From assembly GCA_013289685.1 (NCBI GenBank), contig JABCZL010000015.1, forward strand, positions 1 through 64,000: 64,000 nucleotides of DNA, given 5' to 3'. This document shows positions 25,167 through 33,815 of the stretch, one piece after another. The notes under the pieces were generated by a model. That model did not search any database, was not told where the DNA came from, and was given only the letters and a program-made list of their open reading frames with translations. The position numbers and the translations under genes are program-made. The stretch comes from Acidobacteriota bacterium (GTDB lineage Bacteria > Acidobacteriota > Terriglobia > Terriglobales > Acidobacteriaceae). Numbering within the stretch: the stretch's first letter is position 1; every line of letters starts with the position of its first letter.

Positions 25167-26324
25167 CTAGAGAGAGGCGGTCAACTTTCGCAAGCTCCAG
25201 TGGCCCACGAATTTACGGTCTGCAACATCGGGATGCTTGTAACCTCCGAAGGTGAATTCATGGACAACTGCATCCTTGATAAGGATGACGTGGCCGCCGC
25301 TCCAGGCGTAATAGGAGCCAGTGGGATGGTCCTCAAAGAAGCTATGCACCGCCGCCTCATTTGCGTTGTCGAGGTCGCAGGCACAGGCCACGCTCTTGCC
25401 AACCAAATACGCGGCAAGGTCCCCTCCGTTGCCGCCCATGGCCCCGGAGTTTCCGCTGATTCCCAGCACGGCGCCGGCGAAGGTCGTGCAGTCGAAGCCT
25501 CGCCGTGAATTGTCGATCTCGAATCCATCCCCATAATAAAAATAATACTTGCCATCGATGGCAGGAATGTAAGCGATGGCACCGCCTCCACTACCGTCAT
25601 CCGCACCCGTGTAGTTCAGGGTAGGCGCGTCATCCTCACCGAGCTTATCGTCCCCCAGATGATCGCTCAGGTCGCCGCTGTAGGGCTGTACGGGGCAATC
25701 GATGATTTGCACGTTGGACACTGAAACGACCATTCCATCGCGCTCGACGAGCAGGGCGGCGCGTGCTTTGGTTGCCCACAATTCCTGATCGTCAAAGATT
25801 TTGAGCAAGCCTTTCAGTTTTTCAAAGTTCAACAGATCACTGTGGTTTTTCGCCCGATCGGTTAAATCCAGGCAATTGTCTTCGTTATCCTGCGGCAGCC
25901 GGCCACCGGCGGAAACGGGAGGCGGGGTCGCATCGACGTGCAACAACAGGGAGTAGCCGTCAGGTGGCAAATCGCCGGTATAGCGGAGGTGATAGCCACC
26001 GGCAGAAATGCCGCTCTGCATCGGTTTGCGGGTGATAGCGTGAAGTTGGAGCGGATGGGCTACTCGGTTCAGTCGATGCAAGGTCGTCCCGCCCGGGTCG
26101 ACCCGGCCATCGGAAGAGCCACCCCAAAAATCCTGAAACGATGTGATCGCCTGCACCACATCGTCGGGGCATTTGGTCGGGGTCTTCGAAGGAGTTGGCG
26201 TCGCCACTGCGGCATTGGGCGTTTTATAAACTCCAACCGCAGCGAGAAGGTTCTGAATCTTGGTCAGATCCATTGGAGAGCTGTTCACGCCTTTTCCCAC
26301 GGATCCTGAAATACTGACGTTCAT
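25167..26324 (-). CDS. Putative cysteine amidase with peptidoglycan-binding-like N-terminus
   Basis: A 385-aa protein without a signal peptide. Residues 1-90 (ISGSVGKGVNSSPMDLTKIQ, later VVQAITSFQDFWGG and DGRVDPGGTTLHRLN) resemble the peptidoglycan-binding-like adaptor found in type VI effectors and lysozyme-like proteins. The C-terminal part has the signature of a papain-like amidase: Cys in RRGFDCTTFAGAVLG, His in SGGHVILIKDAVVHEF. The middle is unassigned. A secreted or injected cell-wall hydrolase is a reasonable inference, but no secretion gene or immunity gene is adjacent. GAGGAGA six bases upstream supports ATG 26324. Confidence 0.7.
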   Translation of the reverse strand: MNVSISGSVGKGVNSSPMDLTKIQNLLAAVGVYKTPNAAVATPTPSKTPTKCPDDVVQAITSFQDFWGGSSDGRVDPGGTTLHRLNRVAHPLQLHAITRKPMQSGISAGGYHLRYTGDLPPDGYSLLLHVDATPPPVSAGGRLPQDNEDNCLDLTDRAKNHSDLLNFEKLKGLLKIFDDQELWATKARAALLVERDGMVVSVSNVQIIDCPVQPYSGDLSDHLGDDKLGEDDAPTLNYTGADDGSGGGAIAYIPAIDGKYYFYYGDGFEIDNSRRGFDCTTFAGAVLGISGNSGAMGGNGGDLAAYLVGKSVACACDLDNANEAAVHSFFEDHPTGSYYAWSGGHVILIKDAVVHEFTFGGYKHPDVADRKFVGHWSLRKLTASL

Positions 26325-26443
26325 GGGTCATCTCCTCATGCCACAAGATGCGTATCCCGGGACCTCCTTTTCGGCCCTAAAAAACGGGCCCTATTGTACA
26401 CCTGTTTCGGGGATTGGCGGTGAGAAAGGGTTTTGGCACCGAT

Positions 26444-27460
26444 CTAGGTTGGATTGGCGGCAAGCTTTTCAACTGCAGTCCCCCGACTTTGGCGGGCGAT
26501 CCCGTACCGTGCGGTGCGAAAATGCCGTTGCGCCCTTGTGACAGCGCCGGGCTGGCCTTTGGAAGAGTGCGCGGCGGCGACGTCATTTATTAAATCTGAA
26601 ACCTGCCAGTCGCTGCCGTGATACCACTTGATGATTCTGCCGTCGGGGCCGATGACGGCGGTGCTGAGGTTGTGGGTGATGAGTCCGGCTTCGGGCTTTA
26701 CCGTGAGCGCGAAGAAGGCGGCGATTTTGGGTAGGTCTGCGGCACTGGGGACGGCGAATTCCCAGCGGGTGAACAGCGCCGGATCGTTGGTGTGGGCCAC
26801 GGAGAATCCGTAGTCGCGGAGAACTTTGGGCGTGTCGTGCTCGGGGTCGAAGCTGATGCTCAACAAATGAGCCCGAGACAGCGACGGATTGGTGCCGAGC
26901 TGTTTGTAGATTTCCGCGAAGTTGCTGGTCACGCGTGGGCAGAAGTCGGGGAAGGGACAGCGGGTGTAGATGAAGGTGACCAGCAGGACTTTGTCGCCAT
27001 AGTGCTTCAGGGAAATGTGCTTGCCGCTTTGATTGGTGAAAGAAAAGTCCGGGACACTCTCTCCGGGGGTGGGAATGTGCAGCGAGTTTGCGGCTGGGGT
27101 GGGATCGATGTGCTTGAGGACTTTCACATTTTCTAGCCAGTAGTCGGGCGGCACCTCGGAATCCGCATCGCGCAGGAGCACAACCTCGGCGGAAATGGAA
27201 TCGCCGGGGGTGAGTTGATTCAGCGTGGCTGCGGGTTTGACCTTGTAGGTCATGGCCATGGCGTCCATGAAACCGAGGATGGCGTCGCCGTCGATTAGAG
27301 CGGACCCGGCTTGTGTGTCGATGGAAACGACGCGGCCGGTGAAGGGATAGCGTTTCGCAACCGGTGTTTTTGCGCGATTGCAGGATGGGAACAGGAACGC
27401 GCCGGTAAGGACGAGAGCGACTAGAAAAATACGATGGCTGTGATTGTGCACGCTGTACAC
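26444..27460 (-). CDS. SCO1/SenC copper chaperone with N-terminal CusF-like domain
   Basis: A 338-aa exported protein, probably a lipoprotein (LVLTGAFLFPSCNRA, lipobox-like Cys near 27). Residues 40-120 (RYPFTGRVVSIDTQAGSALI, FMDAMAMTYKVKP) form a CusF-like copper-binding domain with Met residues. Residues 130-300 are the thioredoxin-like SCO domain, with the copper cysteines in TRCPFPDFCPRVTS and the distal His in AGLITHNLSTAVIGPDGRI. SCO proteins deliver copper to cytochrome oxidase. The last 35 residues are basic and unrelated. Other likely copper genes are 1.4-6 kb to the right. Confidence 0.9.
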   Translation of the reverse strand: MYSVHNHSHRIFLVALVLTGAFLFPSCNRAKTPVAKRYPFTGRVVSIDTQAGSALIDGDAILGFMDAMAMTYKVKPAATLNQLTPGDSISAEVVLLRDADSEVPPDYWLENVKVLKHIDPTPAANSLHIPTPGESVPDFSFTNQSGKHISLKHYGDKVLLVTFIYTRCPFPDFCPRVTSNFAEIYKQLGTNPSLSRAHLLSISFDPEHDTPKVLRDYGFSVAHTNDPALFTRWEFAVPSAADLPKIAAFFALTVKPEAGLITHNLSTAVIGPDGRIIKWYHGSDWQVSDLINDVAAAHSSKGQPGAVTRAQRHFRTARYGIARQSRGTAVEKLAANPT

Positions 27461-27544
27461 ACTTTAACTCCGAGGGGGAGTGTGGTGCCACGAGCGTTGT
27501 TTGGAATACGAGTTTTGTGACATCCTCAGGGGTTATGGAGTCTT

Positions 27545-27645
27545 TAACCGCAGAGGACGCGGAGAAGAGCCGCAGAGGACGCAGAGAAGAACACGGCAAT
27601 CGTTTTTCTCTGCTGCCTCTGCGGCTTGTCTTTGCACGCGGATAA
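27545..27645. repeat. Rep-G cluster with a 19-nt inverted repeat
   Basis: GCAGAGGACGC units occur twice. 27569-27587 (GCCGCAGAGG, ACG, CAGAGA) pairs with 27607-27625 (TCTCTG, CTG, CCTCTGCGGC), giving a hairpin with a 19-nt loop upstream of the cNMP/DUF1003 gene. Confidence 0.85.
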
Positions 27646-27687
27646 AGGCTTTTCTAGCGGTTCAGATTTCACACGGCGAGGTCTCCG

Positions 27688-28527
27688 ATGGCATGCAATC
27701 CTGAGGTATTGAAGCACGTTCCACTTTTTGCGCTGCTCGATGAAGAAGAGACGGCGGTGCTGGCGGGGCAGGTGCGGCTGAAAACGTTCGCGCCGCGGCA
27801 GCGCATTTACAAGATCGGCGACGCTGGCGGGCAGGCGTATGTCGTGGTGTCGGGCCGGGTGCGGGTCGCGACTGTCGACCAGGACCAGCAGGAAGTCGTG
27901 GTCGACGAACCCTCGCACGGAGAGTTTTTCGGATTTGCGTCGATGCTGGAGCAGACTCCGCATCAGACCGAAGCGGCGGCGATCGACGAGGCGGTATGCC
28001 TGGAGGTCGATCAGAAAGATATTGCGGTGCTGTTGCAGCGCAAGCCGCTGGCCGGGATGGATATGCTCCGGGTGCTGGGAAGGCAATTTCACGCTTCGCA
28101 GCAACTGGTGCGGCTGCGGGCGAACCGGCATCCCAATGACGTGATTGAGAAGGATGCGACCTACGGCGAGCGCATTGCCGATATCGTCGCGGGCTTTGGC
28201 GGATCGTGGACGTTCATCATTCTGTTTGGCGTCACTCTGGCGATTTACATGACGGCCGACGCGAAATTGGGCAGCAGGGCCTGGGATCCGTATCCGTATA
28301 TTTTGTTGAACCTGTTTCTGAATATGCTGGCGGCGCTGCAGGCGCCGATCATCATGATGAGCCAGAACCGGCAGGACACGAAGGACCGGCTGCGCGGCGA
28401 ATTGGATTACGACGTCAACCGGCGGTCCGCGGCTGAGATTCAGGGGCTGGCACGGAAGCTGAATCTGCTGGGAGAGAAGATTGGGGATGTCGAGGATATG
28501 CTGAGGGAGAAGTTGGCGCGCGGGTGA
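27688..28527 (+). CDS. Cyclic-nucleotide-binding domain fused to DUF1003 membrane domain
   Basis: A 279-aa protein. Residues 1-130 form a cyclic-nucleotide-binding jelly roll (VPLFALLDEEETAVLAGQVR, AYVVVSGRVRVATVD, HGEFFGFASMLEQTPH in the phosphate-binding position). Residues 150-230 are DUF1003 with two membrane helices (SWTFIILFGVTLAIYM, PYILLNLFLNMLAALQAPII, then MMSQNRQDTKDRLR). The end is coiled-coil. The domain pairing suggests a ligand-gated membrane protein of unknown transport function. GAGGTCTCC upstream supports the ATG. Confidence 0.88.
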   Translation: MACNPEVLKHVPLFALLDEEETAVLAGQVRLKTFAPRQRIYKIGDAGGQAYVVVSGRVRVATVDQDQQEVVVDEPSHGEFFGFASMLEQTPHQTEAAAIDEAVCLEVDQKDIAVLLQRKPLAGMDMLRVLGRQFHASQQLVRLRANRHPNDVIEKDATYGERIADIVAGFGGSWTFIILFGVTLAIYMTADAKLGSRAWDPYPYILLNLFLNMLAALQAPIIMMSQNRQDTKDRLRGELDYDVNRRSAAEIQGLARKLNLLGEKIGDVEDMLREKLARG

Positions 28528-28614
28528 GCGAGGTTGAGTTTGGGAAGGTTGGTGATCAAGAGCAAGCGGCGACCTTGAGGCGCTAAAGCGCGGCACCTCA
28601 TTTTCAGACTTAAC

Positions 28615-28782
28615 GGCACGACTGGAAGAGGTTGCGGAAAAACACGGCCTATCAAGGAACAAGCGACCACGGGGGCTGAAGCCCGAATCCATTTCCGTCC
28701 AGGAACGCGGCCCTAAAGGGGCCGCTCTTCCACGGTGGAGCACGCGTTTGTAGTTCTTCCGCAACCTCTGGAAGTCGTGCCC
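28615..28782. repeat. Inverted-repeat-bounded element around a Rep-D copy
   Basis: AGAGGTTGCGGAA at 28627-28639 is matched by TTCCGCAACCTCT at 28757-28769. Outside these, GGCACGACT at 28615 matches AGTCGTGCC at 28773. A Rep-D copy lies between (28671-28733). The whole 168-bp unit looks like a miniature element in the 376-bp gap before the multicopper oxidase. Confidence 0.6.
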
Positions 28783-28903
28783 TTCCCAAAACCGGGGCGA
28801 GCTGGAATTCTTCTTCGGCCTGCCAAAGAGTTCCATCAGGCTATAGGAATTCGATATATTTCTGTGAGCCGCAAGTCAGCGGACTGTGGGAACCCTGAGG
28901 ATC

Positions 28904-30409
28904 ATGTCTCGCTACCCCTCGACTCGCCGGACGTTTCTGAAGGCGGCCGCCGCAACTGCGGGCGTGAGTCTGCTGGCTCCGCCTGGACTCTTGAGCCGGT
29001 CGATGGTGGCTGGTGCGGGCGCAACGACACAGAACGACGGGCCCGCTGATTACACGCTCACGATTGCGACCACGCCCATCGAACTGGCGCCGAATCGAAT
29101 TATTTCCGTGGCTACTTATAACGGCCAGTTCCCCGGACCGCTGCTTCGGTTGAAGGAAGGCCAGCGGGTCACCGTCGACGTCCGCAATGACACCGATACG
29201 CCGGAGCAACTGCACTGGCACGGGCAGTTTGTTTCTAGTGACGTGGACGGAGCTGCGGAAGAGGGCTCGCCGTTTATCCCGCCGCACGGCAACCGCAGAA
29301 TTTCTTTTGTGGCGCAGCCCGCGGGTTTGCGCTTCTATCACACGCACGTGCGGGCGGGGGCCAATCTGGCCGCGGGCCAGTACAGCGGGCTGGTTGGGCC
29401 GGTTTACATCGAGCCGAAGCAGCACGCCGGGAATTACGATCGCGAAGTTTTTCTTACGCTGAAAGAGTTTCAGCCTACGCTGAGTCGCGGCGGGGATATG
29501 GCGATGGACTTCTTGTCGCCGGCGTGGGTGGTTGCCCCACTCAAGGATGCCGGCGAGAGCGAGATGAAGGCGTCGCTCGCCAAGGGGATGCCGCACGGGT
29601 ACGAGGTTGGCTATGACTCCTTCACCATCAATGGGAAGATGCTGGGCCATGGCGAGCCAGTGCGGGTTAAAGCGGGCGAGCGCGTGTTGTTTCACATTCT
29701 GAATGGCTCGGCCACGGAGATTCGCAGCCTCGCGCTTCCGGGCCACAGCTTCAACGTGATTGCGATGGATGGGAATCTGTTGCCGAAGCCGGTTCGCGTG
29801 CCAGGACTGTGGCTGGGAACTGCGGAGCGAATTTCAGCGATCGTGGAAATGAATCATCCGGGGGTGTGGGTGATGGGCGATCTTGCCGATGATGATCGTC
29901 ACCACGGCATGGGCATTGTGATTGAGTACGCGGGATATAAGGGCAAGGCGCAGTGGCTTCCGCCGAAGCCGTTCAAGTGGAACTACGCGCACTTCGGGAA
30001 TGCTGCGGCTGCATCTGCGCAGCCGGACGAAGTGTTCGACATGCTGTTCGAAAAACAGAATGCGGCGCTCGACGGCTTCAATCAGTGGACCATCAACGGC
30101 GTGGCGTATCCCCGGGAGCAGATGACGGCTGCGCCGGCCTTCCATCTACATGAGGGCAGGCGGTATCGCATTCGCATGCGCAATGCGAGCGATGATATTC
30201 ACCCGATTCATCTGCACCGGCACAGCTTCGAGTTGACGCGGATCGCGGGGCAGGTGACATCCGGCGTGATGAAGGATGTCGTGATGGTGGGCGGATACCA
30301 GGAGGTTGAGATCGACTTCGTGGCTAACAATCCCGGCCTCACTTTGTTTCATTGCCACCAGCAGCTGCACATGGACTTCGGATTTATGGCGCTGTTCGAT
30401 TACGTTTAG
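28904..30409 (+). CDS. Multicopper oxidase, Tat-exported
   Basis: A 501-aa three-cupredoxin oxidase (laccase/CueO-like). A twin-arginine signal (STRRTFLKAAAATAGVSLLA) predicts folded export. Copper ligands: HWHGQF, HTHVRAG, then HPIHLHRHSFEL and HCHQQLHMDFGFM (type 1/type 3 cluster with axial Met). There is no Met-rich CueO insert. The likely substrates are cuprous ion or phenolics. The start at 28904 (MSRYPSTRRTFLK) fits the Tat motif and has GAGG upstream; the open frame begins earlier at 28886. A CusF-SCO fusion and a TonB receptor nearby suggest a copper context. Confidence 0.94.
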   Translation: MSRYPSTRRTFLKAAAATAGVSLLAPPGLLSRSMVAGAGATTQNDGPADYTLTIATTPIELAPNRIISVATYNGQFPGPLLRLKEGQRVTVDVRNDTDTPEQLHWHGQFVSSDVDGAAEEGSPFIPPHGNRRISFVAQPAGLRFYHTHVRAGANLAAGQYSGLVGPVYIEPKQHAGNYDREVFLTLKEFQPTLSRGGDMAMDFLSPAWVVAPLKDAGESEMKASLAKGMPHGYEVGYDSFTINGKMLGHGEPVRVKAGERVLFHILNGSATEIRSLALPGHSFNVIAMDGNLLPKPVRVPGLWLGTAERISAIVEMNHPGVWVMGDLADDDRHHGMGIVIEYAGYKGKAQWLPPKPFKWNYAHFGNAAAASAQPDEVFDMLFEKQNAALDGFNQWTINGVAYPREQMTAAPAFHLHEGRRYRIRMRNASDDIHPIHLHRHSFELTRIAGQVTSGVMKDVVMVGGYQEVEIDFVANNPGLTLFHCHQQLHMDFGFMALFDYV

Positions 30410-30444
30410 GAAAGCTCGGATCAAGTATCGTAAGAGAAAACGCA

Positions 30445-30504
30445 AGGTCCCTCGACTCCGCAGAATTGCCGAAGAACGGCAATTTTGCTCCGCTCGGGAT
30501 GACA
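30445..30504. repeat. Rep-A (reverse) with an AATTGCCG hairpin
   Basis: AAGGTCCCTCGACTCCG to GGGATGACA. The inner AATTGCCG (30464-30471) pairs with CGGCAATT (30477-30484), followed by TT, so this copy could also work as a terminator for the oxidase. Confidence 0.82.
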
Positions 30505-30541
30505 AAGTAGGGGAGCCCCGACTTAAGAGTCGATATTCGCG

Positions 30542-30763
30542 ATGAAGAAGAATGCCTTACGCGCTGTGGTCGAGATGGGTTTCATCGTCTTCCTGTTTTA
30601 TGCCAATTTGCTGATGGGAGAATTTGAGCGGTCGGGCATGGGGCAGAAGAGAGGTCTGGCGTGGGCCATCGAAGATGTTCTTACCCGCGCCAATTTTGAA
30701 ATTGCCATGATTGCGGCGTTCATCGGGTATGTGTTTTTTGAGTTTTTGCGGAAGAGATTCTAG
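30542..30763 (+). CDS. Small two-helix membrane protein, 73 aa
   Basis: Residues 8-27 (VVEMGFIVFLFYANLLMGEF) and 53-70 (FEIAMIAAFIGYVFFEFL) are membrane helices, separated by a charged loop and closed by RKRF. No family is recognised. It follows the multicopper oxidase by 132 bp, separated by Rep-A, and converges on the TonB receptor gene. Confidence 0.72.
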   Translation: MKKNALRAVVEMGFIVFLFYANLLMGEFERSGMGQKRGLAWAIEDVLTRANFEIAMIAAFIGYVFFEFLRKRF

Positions 30764-30855
30764 AGGGATACGGATTTGAGTGCTGGCCCGACGGGCGAAT
30801 GCGTCCGTCCCCACATGATCCATTTCGGTCCACACATGCTGTCCCTCAGTACTTC

Positions 30856-33141
30856 TTAGTAGTGAAAGTGGTACCGAAACTCGGCATAAATTTGCCGCGG
30901 TTCATTCCAGTGGAATCCACCGAAAGTAAGGCTGTTATCAAGCTCTAAGCGGCGGTTCGTCACATTGATCGCCGATACAGAAAGCGAATACTTCTCCAGG
31001 AAGGTTTTCCCGATTGAAATGTCAAACGTGGTGTGCTCCGGCAGGTAATCGCCGGGATAAGGGCTTCCGGGGAAGAAATTGTGAAATCCCGATCCGTAAT
31101 AGACGTTGGTCGAGGCATAAGCGTGAAACGGAAGCGTTGCGTTGAACCCCAGGTTCAACGTGTTTCTCTGATCGTGGTCAACCGGTCCAAATCCCGGAGG
31201 CGGATATGCTGGACATATCGGCATCGTGATAGGACAGATCAAGCCTCCGGTAATGGGCGACGTTGCCTGGGCAAATTGATTCGCGTAGGCAAGATGAAGC
31301 TGGCCGCGATGCCAGAGATTCGGAGAGCGCAGGGTAAGTTCCCAGCCCTGAATCTGGGCGTAGGACCATGTAATGGGCCAGAAGATATTCGATTCGCCGA
31401 TGTTGTTGTGATCGAGCCAATTGTGGGCGCGGGTTTCAAAGTTGTCGGCGTCAAGGGTCCAGCCCTTGAGCGGAATGGTGACACCGAACTGCCACTCGAT
31501 GTCGCGCTCACCTTGTAGAGTGGCAAACCCAAAGCCCTGGTTGGCCGCTTCTTGCCGCAATTGGCTGGTGGCCGTCGAAATGGGCGGAGCCTGGTAGAAG
31601 TAGCCGTAGAAACCACGGAAGACCCAATTTAACCGCGGAATTTTTATCGCGGCGCCGAGGCGTGGATCAGTCGCGTGCTCCGTAGCAGTCGCGCTGAATA
31701 CCGTTTCGCGCAGACCCGCGATCAAGGTCAGCCAGGGCGTGACTTTGAATTTGTCGTTGATGAAGAAGGCGGCCACGCCTCCGTTAACCCCAGTCGAAGA
31801 AGGGGAGACGTTGGGCGTGCCGTCGGTGTGATCGTTGAAAAAGTAATTGTACTGATGCTGACCGAATCCGAAGACTCCGGCCTGGATATCGTTTCGCTTG
31901 AAGTTGGCGTTCAGCGCGGCCTGCGCTCCGCCGTACTGGGCAGTCTGAGTAACGGTTGAGATGACCGGAGTGTCGTTGGCGCCTCCTTGGTAGTCGGCGC
32001 CGTTGTAGTGATAGAAGGGCGAAACGGTGAGCAGCGTGTTTGGATCGAAGGTGTGAACCCACGAGAACGTCGCAAAACCATCCGGCTCACGCTCGCCATC
32101 CCGCAACCCATTGCTCGGAGAATTCCCCCCGTTGTGCAACTGCTGATTTCCGATTGAGTTGGGATTGGGGTCGATGGGGATCTGGTAATAATCCTGCCTC
32201 AGGGAACCGACCACGCGAAACTGATTTTTCGGATCGGAGTTGAAGATGAATGACGCGAATCCTCCGTATCCATTCGCGGCGTCGTGGACAACCTGGGAGA
32301 TCGGGGGCTGAAGGCCGAAATTGCTGCGGTTGCCGTTCAGGCTAGCGTAGTAGGCGGAGCGGGCCGTGTGCGCTCCACAACTGATCTGATTGTCGGTTTG
32401 ATAGAAATTTCCCACCGCGATCACCAGGTCGCATTCGCGATCGCGCTCAAAGCCAGTTCGCGGCACGACGTTGAAGATTCCATATGTGCGGTCGCCGTAG
32501 TCGGCGTCGTAACTGCCTCGCTGTACTTCCAAATAGTCAATGTCTTTGGGATTGATCTGTGGTCCTAGATTGTTGGCGATGTTGGTGTTAGGGATGGGAA
32601 CGCCGTCAATCAGCCACTCGACCTGATGTCCGCCTCGCATATGAAGCATGTCGTGCGTTACATATGCGGCGGGTACGTAGTCAGTGATCATCTCCATGCC
32701 GTTGGTGCGGTCGGCACCGGGAGTTTGCTGAATATCAATGCGGTTTAGCGTCGTCGTCGGCGTGACGGTTTCGGTAGTTGCTTCGACGGGAGTTTCCGAG
32801 ACTTCAACGCGCTCCCTCGCGCCCGCGACCGTCAACTGAAAATGCAGGATCGGACTGGTGTCCGACTGAACCACCACAACCTGTTGGGTCTGCTGAAAGC
32901 CTCTTGACCAGACCGTGACCGTGTAGGTCCCGAGGGGCACGGAACTGAAGTCGAATTCTCCGCGGTCGTTGGAGTCGTGGGATTGCATCCAGTCCGAGTT
33001 TTGCGCCTTCAGCATGACCATGGCCCCTTGCACGGGGCGATGCTGCGGATCGTGGATGACTCCGCGGACCGAGCCGAAGATTGTGGCGAAAGCGGACAGA
33101 GTGAGGCAGGCTACGAACAGCGGGATGCGGAACAGGCGCAT
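30856..33141 (-). CDS. TonB-dependent receptor with carboxypeptidase-like N-terminal domain
   Basis: A 761-aa outer-membrane receptor. Signal peptide (LFRIPLFVACLTLSAFATIF), then a carboxypeptidase-regulatory-like beta domain (SVRGVIHDPQHRPVQGAMVM, about 25-110), a plug (GADRTNGMEMITDYVPAAYV, YLEVQRGSYDADYGDRTYGI) and a 22-strand-type barrel ending YAEFRYHFHY, a typical outer-membrane terminal aromatic. A plug segment THDMLHMRGGH is His/Met-rich and might bind a metal. The Cys/His-rich exported protein encoded 110 bp upstream on the same strand supports a metal, perhaps copper, substrate. That is inference. Confidence 0.92.
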   Translation of the reverse strand: MRLFRIPLFVACLTLSAFATIFGSVRGVIHDPQHRPVQGAMVMLKAQNSDWMQSHDSNDRGEFDFSSVPLGTYTVTVWSRGFQQTQQVVVVQSDTSPILHFQLTVAGARERVEVSETPVEATTETVTPTTTLNRIDIQQTPGADRTNGMEMITDYVPAAYVTHDMLHMRGGHQVEWLIDGVPIPNTNIANNLGPQINPKDIDYLEVQRGSYDADYGDRTYGIFNVVPRTGFERDRECDLVIAVGNFYQTDNQISCGAHTARSAYYASLNGNRSNFGLQPPISQVVHDAANGYGGFASFIFNSDPKNQFRVVGSLRQDYYQIPIDPNPNSIGNQQLHNGGNSPSNGLRDGEREPDGFATFSWVHTFDPNTLLTVSPFYHYNGADYQGGANDTPVISTVTQTAQYGGAQAALNANFKRNDIQAGVFGFGQHQYNYFFNDHTDGTPNVSPSSTGVNGGVAAFFINDKFKVTPWLTLIAGLRETVFSATATEHATDPRLGAAIKIPRLNWVFRGFYGYFYQAPPISTATSQLRQEAANQGFGFATLQGERDIEWQFGVTIPLKGWTLDADNFETRAHNWLDHNNIGESNIFWPITWSYAQIQGWELTLRSPNLWHRGQLHLAYANQFAQATSPITGGLICPITMPICPAYPPPGFGPVDHDQRNTLNLGFNATLPFHAYASTNVYYGSGFHNFFPGSPYPGDYLPEHTTFDISIGKTFLEKYSLSVSAINVTNRRLELDNSLTFGGFHWNEPRQIYAEFRYHFHY

Positions 33142-33185
33142 AAAAGTCTCCGGTCAATCGTTAGACGGCCGCAAGAGGCAGCCGG

Positions 33186-33225
33186 GCTTCGCCTGGCGGA
33201 CAGCCGAGGGCGGCTGTCCCTACGT
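33186..33225. repeat. Rep-E variant
   Basis: GGCGGACAGCCGAGGGCGGC with TGTCC, a palindrome found also at 49955 and 52887, between the TonB receptor and its upstream gene. Confidence 0.82.
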
Positions 33226-33251
33226 AAGGCGCGTTCAAAATGCGATATCGA

Positions 33252-33614
33252 TCAGGCTAGGGAGACTTGCGGTGGGGCGCGGGTGGATTGGGATGCGGAA
33301 CGTTCGGTGGCGGGAGCGCTTGTCTGCGGTTCGGTGATGCGACTGTCAACGACAGGCGCGCCGGCCGACGCCAATGATGTCTGCGGATGCGCGCACTGGG
33401 ATGTGGTCACGGCGCGGCAGCAGTCGTGGTTGCAGCAGGCGGTACTGCCGACTGAGCGGTGGTCTGCTTCCGAGCTTGCGGTCCCGTGGCACTGGTGGAC
33501 TGACTTGCGTAGACAGCAAGCATGCGGAGGCGCAGCCGTGGCGGCTAACGCCAGGGGAACAAAAGTTCCGACCAGCGCGAACAACAGCAGAAATCTGGCG
33601 GTCCAACGGTGCAT
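33252..33614 (-). CDS. Cys/His-rich exported protein, putative metal binder
   Basis: A 120-aa protein with a clear signal peptide (WTARFLLLFALVGTFVPLAL, cut after ALA). The mature part has dense metal-ligand motifs: PHACCLRKSVHQCH and, 20 residues on, ACCNHDCCR and CAHPQ. The C-terminal 40 residues are Ser/Thr/Pro-rich and probably disordered. It lies immediately upstream of the TonB receptor in the same direction and is likely co-transcribed. A periplasmic copper- or zinc-binding role is inferred from composition and context; no named family is recognised. Confidence 0.75.
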   Translation of the reverse strand: MHRWTARFLLLFALVGTFVPLALAATAAPPHACCLRKSVHQCHGTASSEADHRSVGSTACCNHDCCRAVTTSQCAHPQTSLASAGAPVVDSRITEPQTSAPATERSASQSTRAPPQVSLA

Positions 33615-33704
33615 AACTGCCGTGAATTAGAACCCCGAAGTGATGCCAGCATAGAACAGAATTCGCAACGGGCGCAAGGAGAGTGGGATTTGGTGTCGTC
33701 CCCA

Positions 33705-33815
33705 AAACCCCCACTTCTCGCAAAGGACGCGAGAAATGGGGCACCCGGCTTTTGGCACAGTAGGCGAGAGTGGTGGCACCCGGCAGACGGGCAGGAGTGC
33801 CCGCCCCACATATTC
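33705..33815. repeat. Rep-C and Rep-E copies
   Basis: 33705-33749 is Rep-C (CCCACTTCTCGC, AAAGGAC, GCGAGAAATGGGGCACCC). 33787-33815 is Rep-E (GGGCAGGAGTGCCCGCCCC), adjoining the stop codon of the DUF962 gene. Confidence 0.85.

Noticed and set aside
26366-26400. GGCCC-TAAAAAAC-GGGCC hairpin as a terminator
   Set aside because: The A/T run is in the loop rather than after the stem; support is too weak.
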